From Chromatiaceae bacterium (GTDB taxonomy: Bacteria; Pseudomonadota; Gammaproteobacteria; Chromatiales; Chromatiaceae): a stretch of DNA of 64,000 bases. Below are positions 42,773 through 51,992 of this stretch, in pieces. The notes below the pieces were generated by a model. That model was not told the origin of the DNA and did not search any database. It saw nothing but the letters and a program-made list of their open reading frames with translations. Both the position numbers and the translations under genes were made by a program. Every line of letters starts with the position of its first letter. The first letter of the stretch is position 1. The DNA is taken from contig JACKMX010000003.1 in the NCBI GenBank assembly GCA_024235175.1, positions 620,001 to 684,000 of the forward strand. The letters run 5' to 3'.

Positions 42773-43932
42773 ACGTCCAGCCACGCAGCCAGGCTACATC
42801 CGGTAGAGGGGGGCAACTACTGCCACCTGTGGACTATTGGATAATATTCGCTGCAACCGCTTTGCTCGGTCTGGGCCTGGTGATGGTCGCCTCCGCCACC
42901 CTGCATCGCATTGGAGATGCACCGTTCCACTACTTCAATAGGCATCTGATCTCACTGCTTCTTGGCGTCATCTGTGCGGTGTCCGTCTTTTTTATACCAG
43001 TCAGATACTGGCAGAAATCCGGTGCCTTTCTGTTCGTCCTGGGGCTTGTGTTACTGCTTCTTCTGCTTGTCCCGGGTTTGGGGCGCGAGGCAAACGGCGC
43101 TACCCGCTGGATTCCGATTGGCCCATTCAATCTGCAGAGTTCCGAGTTCATGAAGCTGTTTCTGGTGGTCTATCTGGCTGGCTATCTGGTGCGGCGGCAG
43201 GAGGAGGTGGCCTCCAGTGTCTGGGGGTTTATGAAGCCCATGATACTGCTGGTGCTGGCGTCCGGTCTGATCATGTGGCAGCCGGATTTTGGCACTACGG
43301 CCGTACTGATGGTTACTGCCATGGGTATGCTTTTTCTCGGCGGTGTTCCGCTCTGGCAGTTCGGTGTACTGGTGATTCTGGCGGGTTCGGTCATGGTGGG
43401 ACTGGTGTATCACTCACCGTACCGGTTGCAGCGTGTGGCGACGTTCCTGGATCCCTGGGCCGACGTTCAGGGCAGCGGCTATCAGCTGGCTCAGGCATTG
43501 ATTGCATTCGGTCGCGGCGAATGGTTTGGGGTCGGTCTCGGCAGCGGTATCCAGAAACAGTTTTATCTGCCCGAGGCGCATACCGATTTTCTAATGGCCG
43601 TAATCGGCGAGGAGTTGGGTCTGGCGGGCACCCTGGCGGTTATTCTGCTGTTTGTATTTATCGTTACCAGAGCATTTTCGATGGCTGCACAAGCAGAGCG
43701 CAGCGGATCCCGTTTTGCTTCCTACGTTGCCCAGGGACTGGGACTCTGGTTGGGTATGCAGGCGTTTATAAACATCGGGGTCAACGTGGGTCTATTACCC
43801 ACCAAGGGTTTGACGCTGCCGCTGATGAGTTACGGCGGCAACAGCATTATCGTCGCCTGCATCATCGTCGCGATGTTGCTGCGGATAGACTATGAGAACC
43901 GTACCGGCTACCCGTTGGAAAACGGGGTATGA
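42769..43932 (+). CDS. ftsW: Lipid II glycosyltransferase FtsW
   Basis: This SEDS-family septal glycosyltransferase has 387 residues with about ten membrane helices. It shows the SEDS motifs GREANGATRWI, QPDFGT, SPYRLQR and AHTDFLMAVIGEELG (the catalytic loop region), and SYGGNSI near the end. It starts with GTG overlapping the murD stop and ends 1 bp before murG. It partners FtsI, encoded earlier in the cluster. Confidence 0.97.
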   Translation: MNVQPRSQATSGRGGQLLPPVDYWIIFAATALLGLGLVMVASATLHRIGDAPFHYFNRHLISLLLGVICAVSVFFIPVRYWQKSGAFLFVLGLVLLLLLLVPGLGREANGATRWIPIGPFNLQSSEFMKLFLVVYLAGYLVRRQEEVASSVWGFMKPMILLVLASGLIMWQPDFGTTAVLMVTAMGMLFLGGVPLWQFGVLVILAGSVMVGLVYHSPYRLQRVATFLDPWADVQGSGYQLAQALIAFGRGEWFGVGLGSGIQKQFYLPEAHTDFLMAVIGEELGLAGTLAVILLFVFIVTRAFSMAAQAERSGSRFASYVAQGLGLWLGMQAFINIGVNVGLLPTKGLTLPLMSYGGNSIIVACIIVAMLLRIDYENRTGYPLENGV

Positions 43933-43933
43933 A

Positions 43934-45010
43934 ATGGGTGTAAGAGTAATGGTGATGGCAGGTGGTACCGGCGGACATGTTTTTCCCGCTCTGGCGGTGG
44001 CTGAGGAATTGCGTGCCCGGAATATGGAGGTGTTCTGGCTTGGCAACCCGGACGGTTTTGAGGCCCGGGTGGTTCCGGAGCATGGGTTTTCAATGGAACG
44101 GGTCAGTATCCATGGATTGCGCGGAAACGGAATCCTGCGCTGGCTGGCGGCGCCGTTCAGACTGAGTATTGCGCTATTCCAGGTAATGATCATCCTGCTC
44201 CGAAAGCGCCCCCGGATCGCGCTGGGAATGGGGGGATTCGTATCCGGTCCGGGCGGCCTGATGGCCAAGGTGATGGGGATTCCTCTGGTAATACACGAAC
44301 AGAATGCGGTGCCGGGCATGACCAACCGCTGGCTGGCACGCTGGGCCAGCCGGGTGGCGGAAGCCTTCCCGGGCAGTTTTGATGCTTCCCTGCGGGCCAG
44401 CCTGACAGGTAATCCTGTGCGGCCGGAGATCGCCGGACTGGAAGCACCGGCGGTGCGGATGTCCGGCCGCTCCGGACCGGTTCACCTGCTTGTACTGGGC
44501 GGTTCTCAGGGTGCCCGGGCATTGAATGAGACATTGCCAGCAGCGCTGGCGCTGCTGCAGCCGGAAATCCGACCTTCGACGCAACACCAGTCGGGCAGGG
44601 ATAAAGTGGACACGACCGTAAGTGCGTACCGGAAGGCTGGTGTGAAAGCGGAAGTTATGCCGTTCATAAAGGATATGGCCGCAGCGTACGCATGGGCGGA
44701 TCTGGTGGTCTGCCGTGCCGGCGCGCTCACCATAGCCGAGATTGCCGCCGCCGGTGTGGCGTCGATTCTTATCCCATATCCATATGCAGTTGATGACCAC
44801 CAGACTAAAAACGCCGGTTATCTGGTGGATGCAGGTGCGGCGCTGCTGCTGCCCGAATCAGAGATGAGTGCGCAGAATCTCGCGCGTCTGCTCGAACCCT
44901 TGGCTGGAAGTCGTGAAAAAACGCTGGAGATGGCCGTTGCGGCGCGCAGTCTGGCACTGCCGGAGGCAACCCTCAAAGTAGCGGATTTATGCGAAGAGGT
45001 GGCTCAGTGA
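43934..45010 (+). CDS. murG: Lipid II synthase MurG (GlcNAc transferase)
   Basis: This peripheral membrane glycosyltransferase adds GlcNAc to lipid I. The 358-residue GT-B protein has the N-terminal VMAGGTGGHVFPALAVA, LGMGGFVSGPGGLMA, VIHEQNAVPGMTNR, GGSQGARALNE and CRAGALTIAEIAAAG. ATG 43934 lies 1 bp after the ftsW stop; an in-frame ATG at 43892 would run inside ftsW and add non-family residues. Confidence 0.97.
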   Translation: MGVRVMVMAGGTGGHVFPALAVAEELRARNMEVFWLGNPDGFEARVVPEHGFSMERVSIHGLRGNGILRWLAAPFRLSIALFQVMIILLRKRPRIALGMGGFVSGPGGLMAKVMGIPLVIHEQNAVPGMTNRWLARWASRVAEAFPGSFDASLRASLTGNPVRPEIAGLEAPAVRMSGRSGPVHLLVLGGSQGARALNETLPAALALLQPEIRPSTQHQSGRDKVDTTVSAYRKAGVKAEVMPFIKDMAAAYAWADLVVCRAGALTIAEIAAAGVASILIPYPYAVDDHQTKNAGYLVDAGAALLLPESEMSAQNLARLLEPLAGSREKTLEMAVAARSLALPEATLKVADLCEEVAQ

Positions 45011-46452
45011 TGCAACAGCAAGGCATAACGCACAAGCGTGCAGCGGAATCGATGGGGCGCATACGCCAGCTCCATTTTGTGGGTATAGGCGGTTCAGGCA
45101 TGAACGGCATCGCTCAGGTAATGCTTAATCTGGGTTACCGTGTGTCCGGCTCAGATCTGAAAGCGAATGCGGCCACCCAAAGCCTGGCTGAGCAGGGCGC
45201 GGTGATCTATACCGGACATGCCGCATCCCATATCGAAGGCAGTGACGCGGTCATCATCTCCAGTGCTGTGAAAGAGAGCAACCCAGAGGTGGCGGCGGCC
45301 CGTCAACAACGCATACCTGTGGTGCCCAGGGCTGAGATGCTGGCCGAATTGATGCGTTTTCATTACGGCATAGCCGTGGCCGGTACGCATGGCAAGACGA
45401 CCACCACCAGCCTGGTTGCCAGTCTCCTCGCAGAGTCGGGGCTCGATCCGACATTCGTTATAGGCGGACGACTCAATTCAGCGGGAACCCACGCTAAGTT
45501 AGGCGCTGGTGAGTATCTGGTAGCTGAGGCGGATGAGAGTGATGCCTCCTTCCTCTATCTGCAGCCGATGCTGGCAGTGGTAACCAATGTTGATGCAGAC
45601 CATATGACCACTTACGGCGGCGATTTCAATCGCCTGCGCCAGACGTTCGTCGAGTTTCTGCACCATCTCCCTTTTTATGGTCTGGCAGTGCTCTGTATCG
45701 ATGATGCCGAGGTTCGGGGATTGCTGGACCAGGTAACCAGACGGGTTACGAGTTATGGTTTATCGCCCGATGCGGATGTGCGGGCTGTTGACATTAAACA
45801 AAAGGGGCTGAGTACCTTTTTCCGGGTCGAAAGCTCGTTGACAACGCCGTTCGATGTGAAGCTCAGCATGCCGGGGCGGCACAATGTTTTAAATGCGCTT
45901 GCGGCAATTTCCGTTGCGTTGGAACTTGGCTGTGAGATTACCTCGATTCAGCGGGCGTTGGCCGATTTTCAAGGCATCGGCCGCCGTTTTCAGACAGTCG
46001 AATGCGAGTTGCCGGATGGCGGCGGCATTATGCTGGTGGACGATTATGGACATCATCCCAGAGAGATAGAAGCGACTCTGGCTGCAGTGCAGGAAGGTTG
46101 GCCCGGCCGGCGGCTGGTGCTCGCGTTCCAACCGCACAGGTTTACGCGCACGCAGGAGTTGTTCGAGGATTTCGTGCAGGTGCTTTCGCGTCCCGATATG
46201 TTGTTGTTGAGTGAAGTCTATGCGGCGGGCGAGTCCCCCATATCGGGAGCCGACGGTCGCGCACTGAGCAGGGCGATACGGGCAAGAGGGCAGGTGGACC
46301 CGATTTTCGTCGATCCGATTTCTGAACTTCCGGTTGTTGTTTCAGGGTTGGTCCAGGCGAACGACATTGTCGTCGTCATGGGCGCTGGAGATATCGGCAC
46401 CATGGCAACGGAGTTGCCGCAGCAGCTTAAAAAAACCGGAGAGGCGCTGTGA
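45010..46452 (+). CDS. murC: UDP-MurNAc-L-alanine ligase MurC
   Basis: This ligase attaches the first alanine to UDP-MurNAc. The 480-residue protein has the N-terminal LHFVGIGGSGMNGIAQVMLN, the P-loop VAGTHGKTTTTSLVAS, and DDYGHHPREIEATL. ATG 45010 shares a base with the murG stop (TGATG). Its stop overlaps the GTG of a small ORF that fills the gap to murB. Confidence 0.97.
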   Translation: MQQQGITHKRAAESMGRIRQLHFVGIGGSGMNGIAQVMLNLGYRVSGSDLKANAATQSLAEQGAVIYTGHAASHIEGSDAVIISSAVKESNPEVAAARQQRIPVVPRAEMLAELMRFHYGIAVAGTHGKTTTTSLVASLLAESGLDPTFVIGGRLNSAGTHAKLGAGEYLVAEADESDASFLYLQPMLAVVTNVDADHMTTYGGDFNRLRQTFVEFLHHLPFYGLAVLCIDDAEVRGLLDQVTRRVTSYGLSPDADVRAVDIKQKGLSTFFRVESSLTTPFDVKLSMPGRHNVLNALAAISVALELGCEITSIQRALADFQGIGRRFQTVECELPDGGGIMLVDDYGHHPREIEATLAAVQEGWPGRRLVLAFQPHRFTRTQELFEDFVQVLSRPDMLLLSEVYAAGESPISGADGRALSRAIRARGQVDPIFVDPISELPVVVSGLVQANDIVVVMGAGDIGTMATELPQQLKKTGEAL

Positions 46453-46610
46453 ACCCGCTGTCGCAAAAGAGGTTGCATATGGGTTGCGGTGAATCCCTGG
46501 CTCCATTACTTGGCAGGCGAGCGGCATCGCTTGCGGCGGAAAGGCGTAATGATGCAAAGCCCCGGATGAACTTTCCGGCAGACTCAGACAGACAGAGAAA
46601 ACGCAAGTGA
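46449..46610 (+). CDS. Candidate 53-aa ORF filling the murC-murB gap
   Basis: A GTG at 46449 overlaps the murC stop (GTGA) and opens 53 codons without a stop. Its own TGA (46608-46610) overlaps the murB start (GTGATG). The peptide is basic and Arg/Ala-rich (begins VNPLSQKRLHMGCGESLAPL, ends DRQRKRK). I recognise no domain. The perfect tiling with the same overlap style as neighbouring dcw genes argues for translation. The low complexity and a small internal hairpin argue for a chance or decayed spacer. Confidence 0.4.
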   Translation: MNPLSQKRLHMGCGESLAPLLGRRAASLAAERRNDAKPRMNFPADSDRQRKRK

Positions 46611-47515
46611 TGGCAATGATGAAACAACAGCCTCTGCGGGGAGAGTTGTTGCATGACATACCGCTCGCAAACTACACGAGTTGGCGTGTTGGAGGGCCGG
46701 CAGAGCACCTGTATCGTCCGGCGGACAGCTCCGATCTGGTCAATTTTCTGCAGCAGTTGAAAGTTGATGAGCCGCTGTTATGGCTCGGACTTGGCTCGAA
46801 TCTGTTGGTCCGGGATGGGGGTATTAAAGGCACCATTATCGCTACCCAGGGATGTCTCGAGAGGTTGGAGTTCCTTCCGGATGGAGTGCTGTTCGCCGAG
46901 GCTGGAGTTTCCTGCGCCAAGATAGCACGCTTCGCTGCCCGACAGGGAAGAGTGGGCATCGAGTTTCTGGCCGGCATTCCAGGAACCATGGGTGGTGCGT
47001 TGGCCATGAATGCCGGCGCCTTCGGCGGAGAGACCTGGCGAGTGGTGGCCTGGGTGGATACCGTGGATAGGCAGGGCTGTGTACGGCGGCGTGATCCCTC
47101 CCAGTTCGAAGTTGGCTATCGGCAAGTAAAAGGTGTTGAAGGGGAGTGGTTTCTCGCCGCCGGTTTACGGACTCAATCCGGAGACGTGGCTGCAGGCCAG
47201 CAGAAAATCAAGCAATTGTTGGCACGGCGTTCCGAAACCCAGCCCATCGGTTTACCGAGTTGTGGTTCAGTCTTTCGAAATCCTGAGGGCGACTTTGCTG
47301 CACGTATGATCGAAGCCTCGGGTTTGAAAGGCGCGCGCATCGGAGGGGCTGTTGTGTCGGGTAAGCACGCCAATTTCATTATCAATACAGGTGATGCCAC
47401 TGCCAGCGACATTGAGGCTCTGATCAATCTGGTACGGGATCGGGTGGAGGCGGCGAGCGGAGTTCGCCTGCAGCCGGAGGTGCATATGGTGGGTGAGAGG
47501 AAACCGGAACAATGA
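46610..47515 (+). CDS. murB: UDP-N-acetylenolpyruvoylglucosamine reductase MurB
   Basis: This FAD enzyme reduces the enolpyruvyl group to make UDP-MurNAc. The 301-residue type I protein has NYTSWRVGGPAEHLYRP, LGLGSNLLVRDGG, GIPGTMGGALAMNAGAFGGE and SCGSVFRNPEGDFA. In-frame GTG 46607 and ATG 46610, 46616 and 46619 are all possible starts. It is separated from murC by 157 bp, unusual for this cluster. The stop overlaps ddl. Confidence 0.95.
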   Translation: MAMMKQQPLRGELLHDIPLANYTSWRVGGPAEHLYRPADSSDLVNFLQQLKVDEPLLWLGLGSNLLVRDGGIKGTIIATQGCLERLEFLPDGVLFAEAGVSCAKIARFAARQGRVGIEFLAGIPGTMGGALAMNAGAFGGETWRVVAWVDTVDRQGCVRRRDPSQFEVGYRQVKGVEGEWFLAAGLRTQSGDVAAGQQKIKQLLARRSETQPIGLPSCGSVFRNPEGDFAARMIEASGLKGARIGGAVVSGKHANFIINTGDATASDIEALINLVRDRVEAASGVRLQPEVHMVGERKPEQ

Positions 47516-48435
47516 TCGAAAACGCATCCGAATTTGGCAGGGTGGCGGTGCTCATGGGTGGTCAGTCGGCAGAGCGGGCAGTCTCCCTCGATGGCGGCAG
47601 AGCCGTGCTGGAATCACTGCTGCGCAGCGGCGTGAATGCGGTCGGCATCGATGCGGGCGAAGATGTGGTAACTCAGTTACAAGCTGGCAGATTTGATCGG
47701 GTTTTCATTCTGCTGCATGGGCGCGGCGGTGAGGATGGCGTGATACAGGGCGCGCTGGAGACCATCGGTTTGCCCTATACCGGCAGCGGCGTTGCGGGTT
47801 CTGCACTGGGTATGGATAAGTATCGCTGCAAACTGTTATGGCGTGGGCTGGGTCTGCCGACGCCTCCGTTTGCAATGATCAGAAGCGAGCAGGATCTGGG
47901 TGCCGCGGAAGCGCTTGGATTTCCATTGATGATCAAGCCGGTGCATGAAGGCTCCAGTATCGGCATGGCCAAAGTCGAGGACGCAGCAGGATTACTCTCG
48001 GCATGGCGGGCGGCGGCCGGCTATGACCACGATGTGATGGCGGAGAAGTGGATTACCGGCAAAGAGTTTACCGTCGCGATTCTGGGTGGAGAGGCGTTGC
48101 CGGCGATCCGGCTGGAGACGCCGCACCAGTTTTACGACTACGACGCAAAATATCACGCGGATACCACCAGTTACCACTGCCCTGCGGGAGTGCCGGATGT
48201 TCAGGAAAAGCAGATCAGGGCGCTTGCACTCGCCGCGTTCCAGACTGTCGGTGCCAGTGGCTGGGGCAGGGTGGACATGATGATGAATCAGCAGGGGGAG
48301 CTGTTTCTTATTGAGGTCAATACCGTGCCGGGAATGACCAGCCACAGCCTGGTGCCTATGGCTGCACGGGCAAAGGATATCGCCTTTGACCAGCTGGTGT
48401 GGCGGATTCTTGAGCAGAGTATACCGGAGCAGTGA
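47512..48435 (+). CDS. ddl: D-alanine-D-alanine ligase
   Basis: This ATP-grasp ligase makes the D-Ala-D-Ala used by MurF. The 307-residue protein has VAVLMGGQSAERAVSLDGG, LHGRGGEDGVIQGALE, YTGSGVAGSALGMDK, VKPVHEGSSIGM and LIEVNTVPGMTSHSLVP. ATG 47512 overlaps murB and the stop overlaps ftsQ. Confidence 0.97.
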   Translation: MIENASEFGRVAVLMGGQSAERAVSLDGGRAVLESLLRSGVNAVGIDAGEDVVTQLQAGRFDRVFILLHGRGGEDGVIQGALETIGLPYTGSGVAGSALGMDKYRCKLLWRGLGLPTPPFAMIRSEQDLGAAEALGFPLMIKPVHEGSSIGMAKVEDAAGLLSAWRAAAGYDHDVMAEKWITGKEFTVAILGGEALPAIRLETPHQFYDYDAKYHADTTSYHCPAGVPDVQEKQIRALALAAFQTVGASGWGRVDMMMNQQGELFLIEVNTVPGMTSHSLVPMAARAKDIAFDQLVWRILEQSIPEQ

Positions 48436-49262
48436 TGACATCGGCAGGAAACATGGCCAACAAGGCTGGAATTACACCGTTTTTGCGGCGACTGGATTGG
48501 TCGAAAGCCGGGCGCTGGGGGTTGGCTCTATTGCTGTTTGGGGCCATAGGAAGCGGTGCTGTGTGGGTAGCGAAGAGGCTGCAGGATCCCAGGGTCCTTC
48601 CGTTTAAAGTGGTGCAGATAGACGGTCAGTTTCGTTATCTGGATCGATTACAGATCGAGAAAACCGTGGGCAGCGAGATCAGGGGGAACTTTTTTACCGT
48701 CGATGTGGAACGAGTGCATCGTGCGGCGCGGAATCTGCCATGGATCCATCAGGTCAGCGTGCGGCGGGTTTGGCCGCAGACGCTGGTTATCAGGATAGTT
48801 GAACAGGTTCCCATGGCTCGTTGGGGTAAGAATCAACTGGTCAACATGCAGGGAGATATCTTCAGCCCGTCGCCAGATGAAATACCCGAAAACCTGCCGT
48901 ATTTGGATGGACCTGTCGGAAGTTCGCATGAGATGGCGGCGCAGTACCTCGATCTGAAACCAAAGATGGCGCTTTTGGGACTTGAACTGGATCGCTTCAG
49001 CGTGGATGCAAGGCGCTCCTGGAAGCTCTCTTTCGCAGGCGGAATGCACCTGTATCTGGGAAGTAAAGAGATTGACGCAAGGTTGCGGCGATTCATCTCC
49101 ATTTTTCCGCGAATCCAGAGTGGTACCGAAATTGAAGGGAAGTTGCTGGATGTCGACCTGCGCTATTCCAATGGATTCACGGTCCGCAGGGAACAGAATC
49201 AGAAAACGCCGGATTCTGACAATCGCGGGCCGGCAACCGACATGCAATCAGGGCGGGTGTAG
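48435..49262 (+). CDS. ftsQ: Cell division protein FtsQ
   Basis: This bitopic septal protein has about 275 residues: a basic cytoplasmic N terminus, a helix (WGLALLLFGAIGSGAVWVA), a POTRA domain starting VVQIDGQFRYLDRLQIEK with FFTVDVERVHRAARNLPWIHQVSVRRVWPQTLVIRIVEQ (residues shown in two parts), and a C-terminal beta domain. It scaffolds FtsL and FtsB. GTG 48432 or ATG 48435 may start it; both overlap ddl. ftsA follows with no gap. Confidence 0.95.
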   Translation: MTSAGNMANKAGITPFLRRLDWSKAGRWGLALLLFGAIGSGAVWVAKRLQDPRVLPFKVVQIDGQFRYLDRLQIEKTVGSEIRGNFFTVDVERVHRAARNLPWIHQVSVRRVWPQTLVIRIVEQVPMARWGKNQLVNMQGDIFSPSPDEIPENLPYLDGPVGSSHEMAAQYLDLKPKMALLGLELDRFSVDARRSWKLSFAGGMHLYLGSKEIDARLRRFISIFPRIQSGTEIEGKLLDVDLRYSNGFTVRREQNQKTPDSDNRGPATDMQSGRV

Positions 49263-50498
49263 ATGACCAAGAAGGCGGAAAAAAACCTCATTGTCGGATT
49301 GGACATCGGCACTTCTAAAGTGGTGGCGATTGTGGGCGAAGTGAAGCCCGACGGTGAGATTGAGATTATCGGCATCGGATCGCACCCTTCCCGCGGATTG
49401 AAAAAAGGCGTGGTGGTAAATATTGAATCCACTGTGCAGTCAATTCAGCGGGCGGTGGAGGAGGCGGAATTGATGGCAGCGTGTGAAATCCACTCAGTCC
49501 ACGCGGGTATTGCCGGAAGCCATATCAGAAGTCTCAACTCGCACGGAATAGTTGCAATCAAGGACCGGGAAGTGACTCACGGGGACATGGAACGGGTGAT
49601 TGATGCCGCGAGAGCGGTTGCAATTCCCGCAGACCAGAAAATTCTCCATATTCTCCCGCAGGAGTTCATCATCGATGAGCAGGAGGGGATCAAGGAGCCG
49701 GTGGGCATGTCGGGTGTACGTCTGGAAGCGCGGGTGCATATGGTTACCGGCGCAGTCAGCGCGGCACAGAATATTGTCAAGTGCGTCCGGCGCTGTGGTC
49801 TGGATGTTGATGATCTGATTCTGGAGCAGCTCAGTTCGAGTTATGCGGTGCTGAGCGAAGATGAGAAAGAGCTGGGCGTCTGTCTGGTGGACATAGGAGG
49901 TGGCACCACCGACATTGCCGTGTTCACCGAGGGTTCTATCCGGCATACAGCGGTCATACCGATTGCCGGGGACCAGGTCACCAATGATATTGCCGTGGCC
50001 ATGCGTACACCAACCCAGTACGCAGAGGAGATTAAGATCAAATACGCCTGTGCACTTACCCAGCTGGCTGCCGGAGAGGAGACCATCGAGGTTCCCAGTA
50101 TCGGAGACAGACCGGCCAGACGATTGTCGCGGCAGACATTGGCAGAGGTGGTTGAACCGCGTTACGAAGAGTTATTGGTTCTGATTCAGGCGGAGCTGAG
50201 ACGCAGCGGCTTCGAGGATTTGATAGCCGGTGGTGTGGTGCTCACCGGCGGCAGTTCAAAAATGGAGGGGTTAATAGAGTTGGCGGAGGAGATTTTTCAC
50301 ATGCCGGTGCGCCTGGGTGTACCGCGTTATGTCACTGGATTGGTGGATGTGGTTTCCAATCCGATTTATGCCACAGGGGTGGGGTTGCTGTTGTTCGGGC
50401 AACACAACCGGGCTAGCCGGTTGCGAGAGTCCCCCGTCGGAGGGGGATTCCGAACGGTTTGGGAACGTATGAAGAGTTGGTTTCATGGAAACTTCTGA
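49263..50498 (+). CDS. ftsA: Cell division protein FtsA
   Basis: This actin-like protein tethers FtsZ to the membrane. The 411-residue protein has LIVGLDIGTSKVVAIVGE, the 1C domain, DIGGGTTDIAVFTEG, GGVVLTGGSSKMEGL, and a C-terminal amphipathic helix (FRTVWERMKSWFHGNF). ATG 49263 follows the ftsQ stop directly. Confidence 0.97.
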   Translation: MTKKAEKNLIVGLDIGTSKVVAIVGEVKPDGEIEIIGIGSHPSRGLKKGVVVNIESTVQSIQRAVEEAELMAACEIHSVHAGIAGSHIRSLNSHGIVAIKDREVTHGDMERVIDAARAVAIPADQKILHILPQEFIIDEQEGIKEPVGMSGVRLEARVHMVTGAVSAAQNIVKCVRRCGLDVDDLILEQLSSSYAVLSEDEKELGVCLVDIGGGTTDIAVFTEGSIRHTAVIPIAGDQVTNDIAVAMRTPTQYAEEIKIKYACALTQLAAGEETIEVPSIGDRPARRLSRQTLAEVVEPRYEELLVLIQAELRRSGFEDLIAGGVVLTGGSSKMEGLIELAEEIFHMPVRLGVPRYVTGLVDVVSNPIYATGVGLLLFGQHNRASRLRESPVGGGFRTVWERMKSWFHGNF

Positions 50499-50581
50499 TT
50501 AATCCGGGGTATCGGGTTCGGTTTGATTGATTAATTAATTCGTCGGTGGTCTGGGGCCGGCAAGTATTGAGGAGAGAGGAA

Positions 50582-51775
50582 ATGTTTGAATTGATGGATT
50601 CGTACAGTCAGAGTGCGGTAATCAAAGTTGTGGGTGTTGGTGGCGGCGGCGGAAATGCCGTCAATCACATGTTGGGCGCCAATATCGAAGGCGTGGAGTT
50701 TATCTGCGCAAATACCGATGCCCAGGCGCTGAACAACAGCGAGGTCAGAACGGTGCTGCAGTTGGGCTCCAATATCACCAAAGGACTCGGAGCAGGTGCC
50801 AATCCACAGGTGGGCCGGGAAGCGGCCATGGAGGACCGGGAGCGTATCCAGGAAGCCTTGCAGGGCTCCGATATGGTTTTTATAACCGCAGGTATGGGCG
50901 GAGGCACCGGAACCGGCGGGGCGCCGGTGGTGGCGGAAGTGGCCAAGGAGCTGGGAATATTGACCGTTGCGGTTGTTACAAAGCCTTTTCCGTTTGAGGG
51001 AGCCAAACGGATGGAAGTGGCAAATCAGGGAATAGCACAGCTCAGTAAATATGTGGATTCACTGATTACTATCCCCAACGAGAAACTGCTTGCGGTGCTT
51101 GGCAAGGAGATGAGTCTGCTGAATGCCTTCAAAGCCGCCAACGATGTTCTTCTGGGTGCTGTGCAGGGGATCGCCGAATTGATAACCAGGCCAGGTCTGA
51201 TCAACGTTGATTTTGCGGACGTCAAGACGGTGATGGCGGAGATGGGTGTCGCCATGATGGGGTCCGGTTCGGCACGTGGTGAGAACCGCGCGCGGAACGC
51301 TGCAGAAGAGGCGATTCGCAGCCCATTACTGGAAGATGTCAATCTTTCCGGGGCCAAAGGCATTCTGGTAAATATTACGGCCGGTCTTGATCTTTCCATC
51401 GGCGAGTTTGACGAAGTGGGCAGTACGGTCAAGGAGTTTGCCTGTGATGATGCCACGGTTGTCGTGGGCACAGTTATCGATCCCGAGATGTCGGATGATC
51501 TGCGGGTGACGGTGGTGGCCACAGGACTGGGAGAGATGGGTGGTGCCAAGCGCCAGACACCGGTTTTACAGGAGGCGCCGCCCGTGCGGATTGCGGCAAA
51601 TTCCGGTTTGGTTGAGTCGGGAGCCGTCGATTACCGTGATATGGAGAGCCCAACCATCATCCGGCGGGACCGGTTGGCGGACCGGCAGGCAGCCAAGTCG
51701 TATGTGACTTCTGCACAGCAAAAAGAGATGGACTATCTCGATATTCCGGCTTTTCTCCGGCGGCAGGCAGATTAA
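50582..51775 (+). CDS. ftsZ: Cell division GTPase FtsZ
   Basis: This tubulin-like GTPase forms the Z ring. The 397-residue protein has VVGVGGGGGNAVNHM, the tubulin signature GGGTGTGGAPVVAEVAKELG, and the conserved C-terminal peptide MDYLDIPAFLRRQAD that binds FtsA, ZapD and others. ATG 50582 has a GAGGAGAGAGGAA site; the ORF extends 12 codons upstream without family sequence. zapD is also in the window (60081). Confidence 0.98.
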   Translation: MFELMDSYSQSAVIKVVGVGGGGGNAVNHMLGANIEGVEFICANTDAQALNNSEVRTVLQLGSNITKGLGAGANPQVGREAAMEDRERIQEALQGSDMVFITAGMGGGTGTGGAPVVAEVAKELGILTVAVVTKPFPFEGAKRMEVANQGIAQLSKYVDSLITIPNEKLLAVLGKEMSLLNAFKAANDVLLGAVQGIAELITRPGLINVDFADVKTVMAEMGVAMMGSGSARGENRARNAAEEAIRSPLLEDVNLSGAKGILVNITAGLDLSIGEFDEVGSTVKEFACDDATVVVGTVIDPEMSDDLRVTVVATGLGEMGGAKRQTPVLQEAPPVRIAANSGLVESGAVDYRDMESPTIIRRDRLADRQAAKSYVTSAQQKEMDYLDIPAFLRRQAD

Positions 51776-51918
51776 ATCCAGTTTGTAATAAACTTGCAAA
51801 CAACTAGGTAAACTGGTATTTATCCGGGATTACCCTAATGCTGTTTAGGGGTAGGGGGCTATTCAGGGGATAGACAAAGCCATCAATTTCTGGGATATGT
51901 CTCTTCAAGCTTACGGTC

Positions 51919-51946
51919 TTGTTGGAAGAGGCGGGTAATCTATGGT
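51919..51946 (+). promoter_or_regulatory. Possible lpxC promoter
   Basis: TTGTTG (51919-51924), a 16-nt spacer and TATGGT (51941-51946) lie 46 bp before lpxC. The 217-bp ftsZ-lpxC gap also has a CCCTAA/TTAGGG hairpin (about 51832-51850) with no T-run. Confidence 0.4.
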
Positions 51947-51992
51947 GTGAGCTTCAAATCTGAAGTTTCGCCGAAGGAATAGTGAAATCAAT

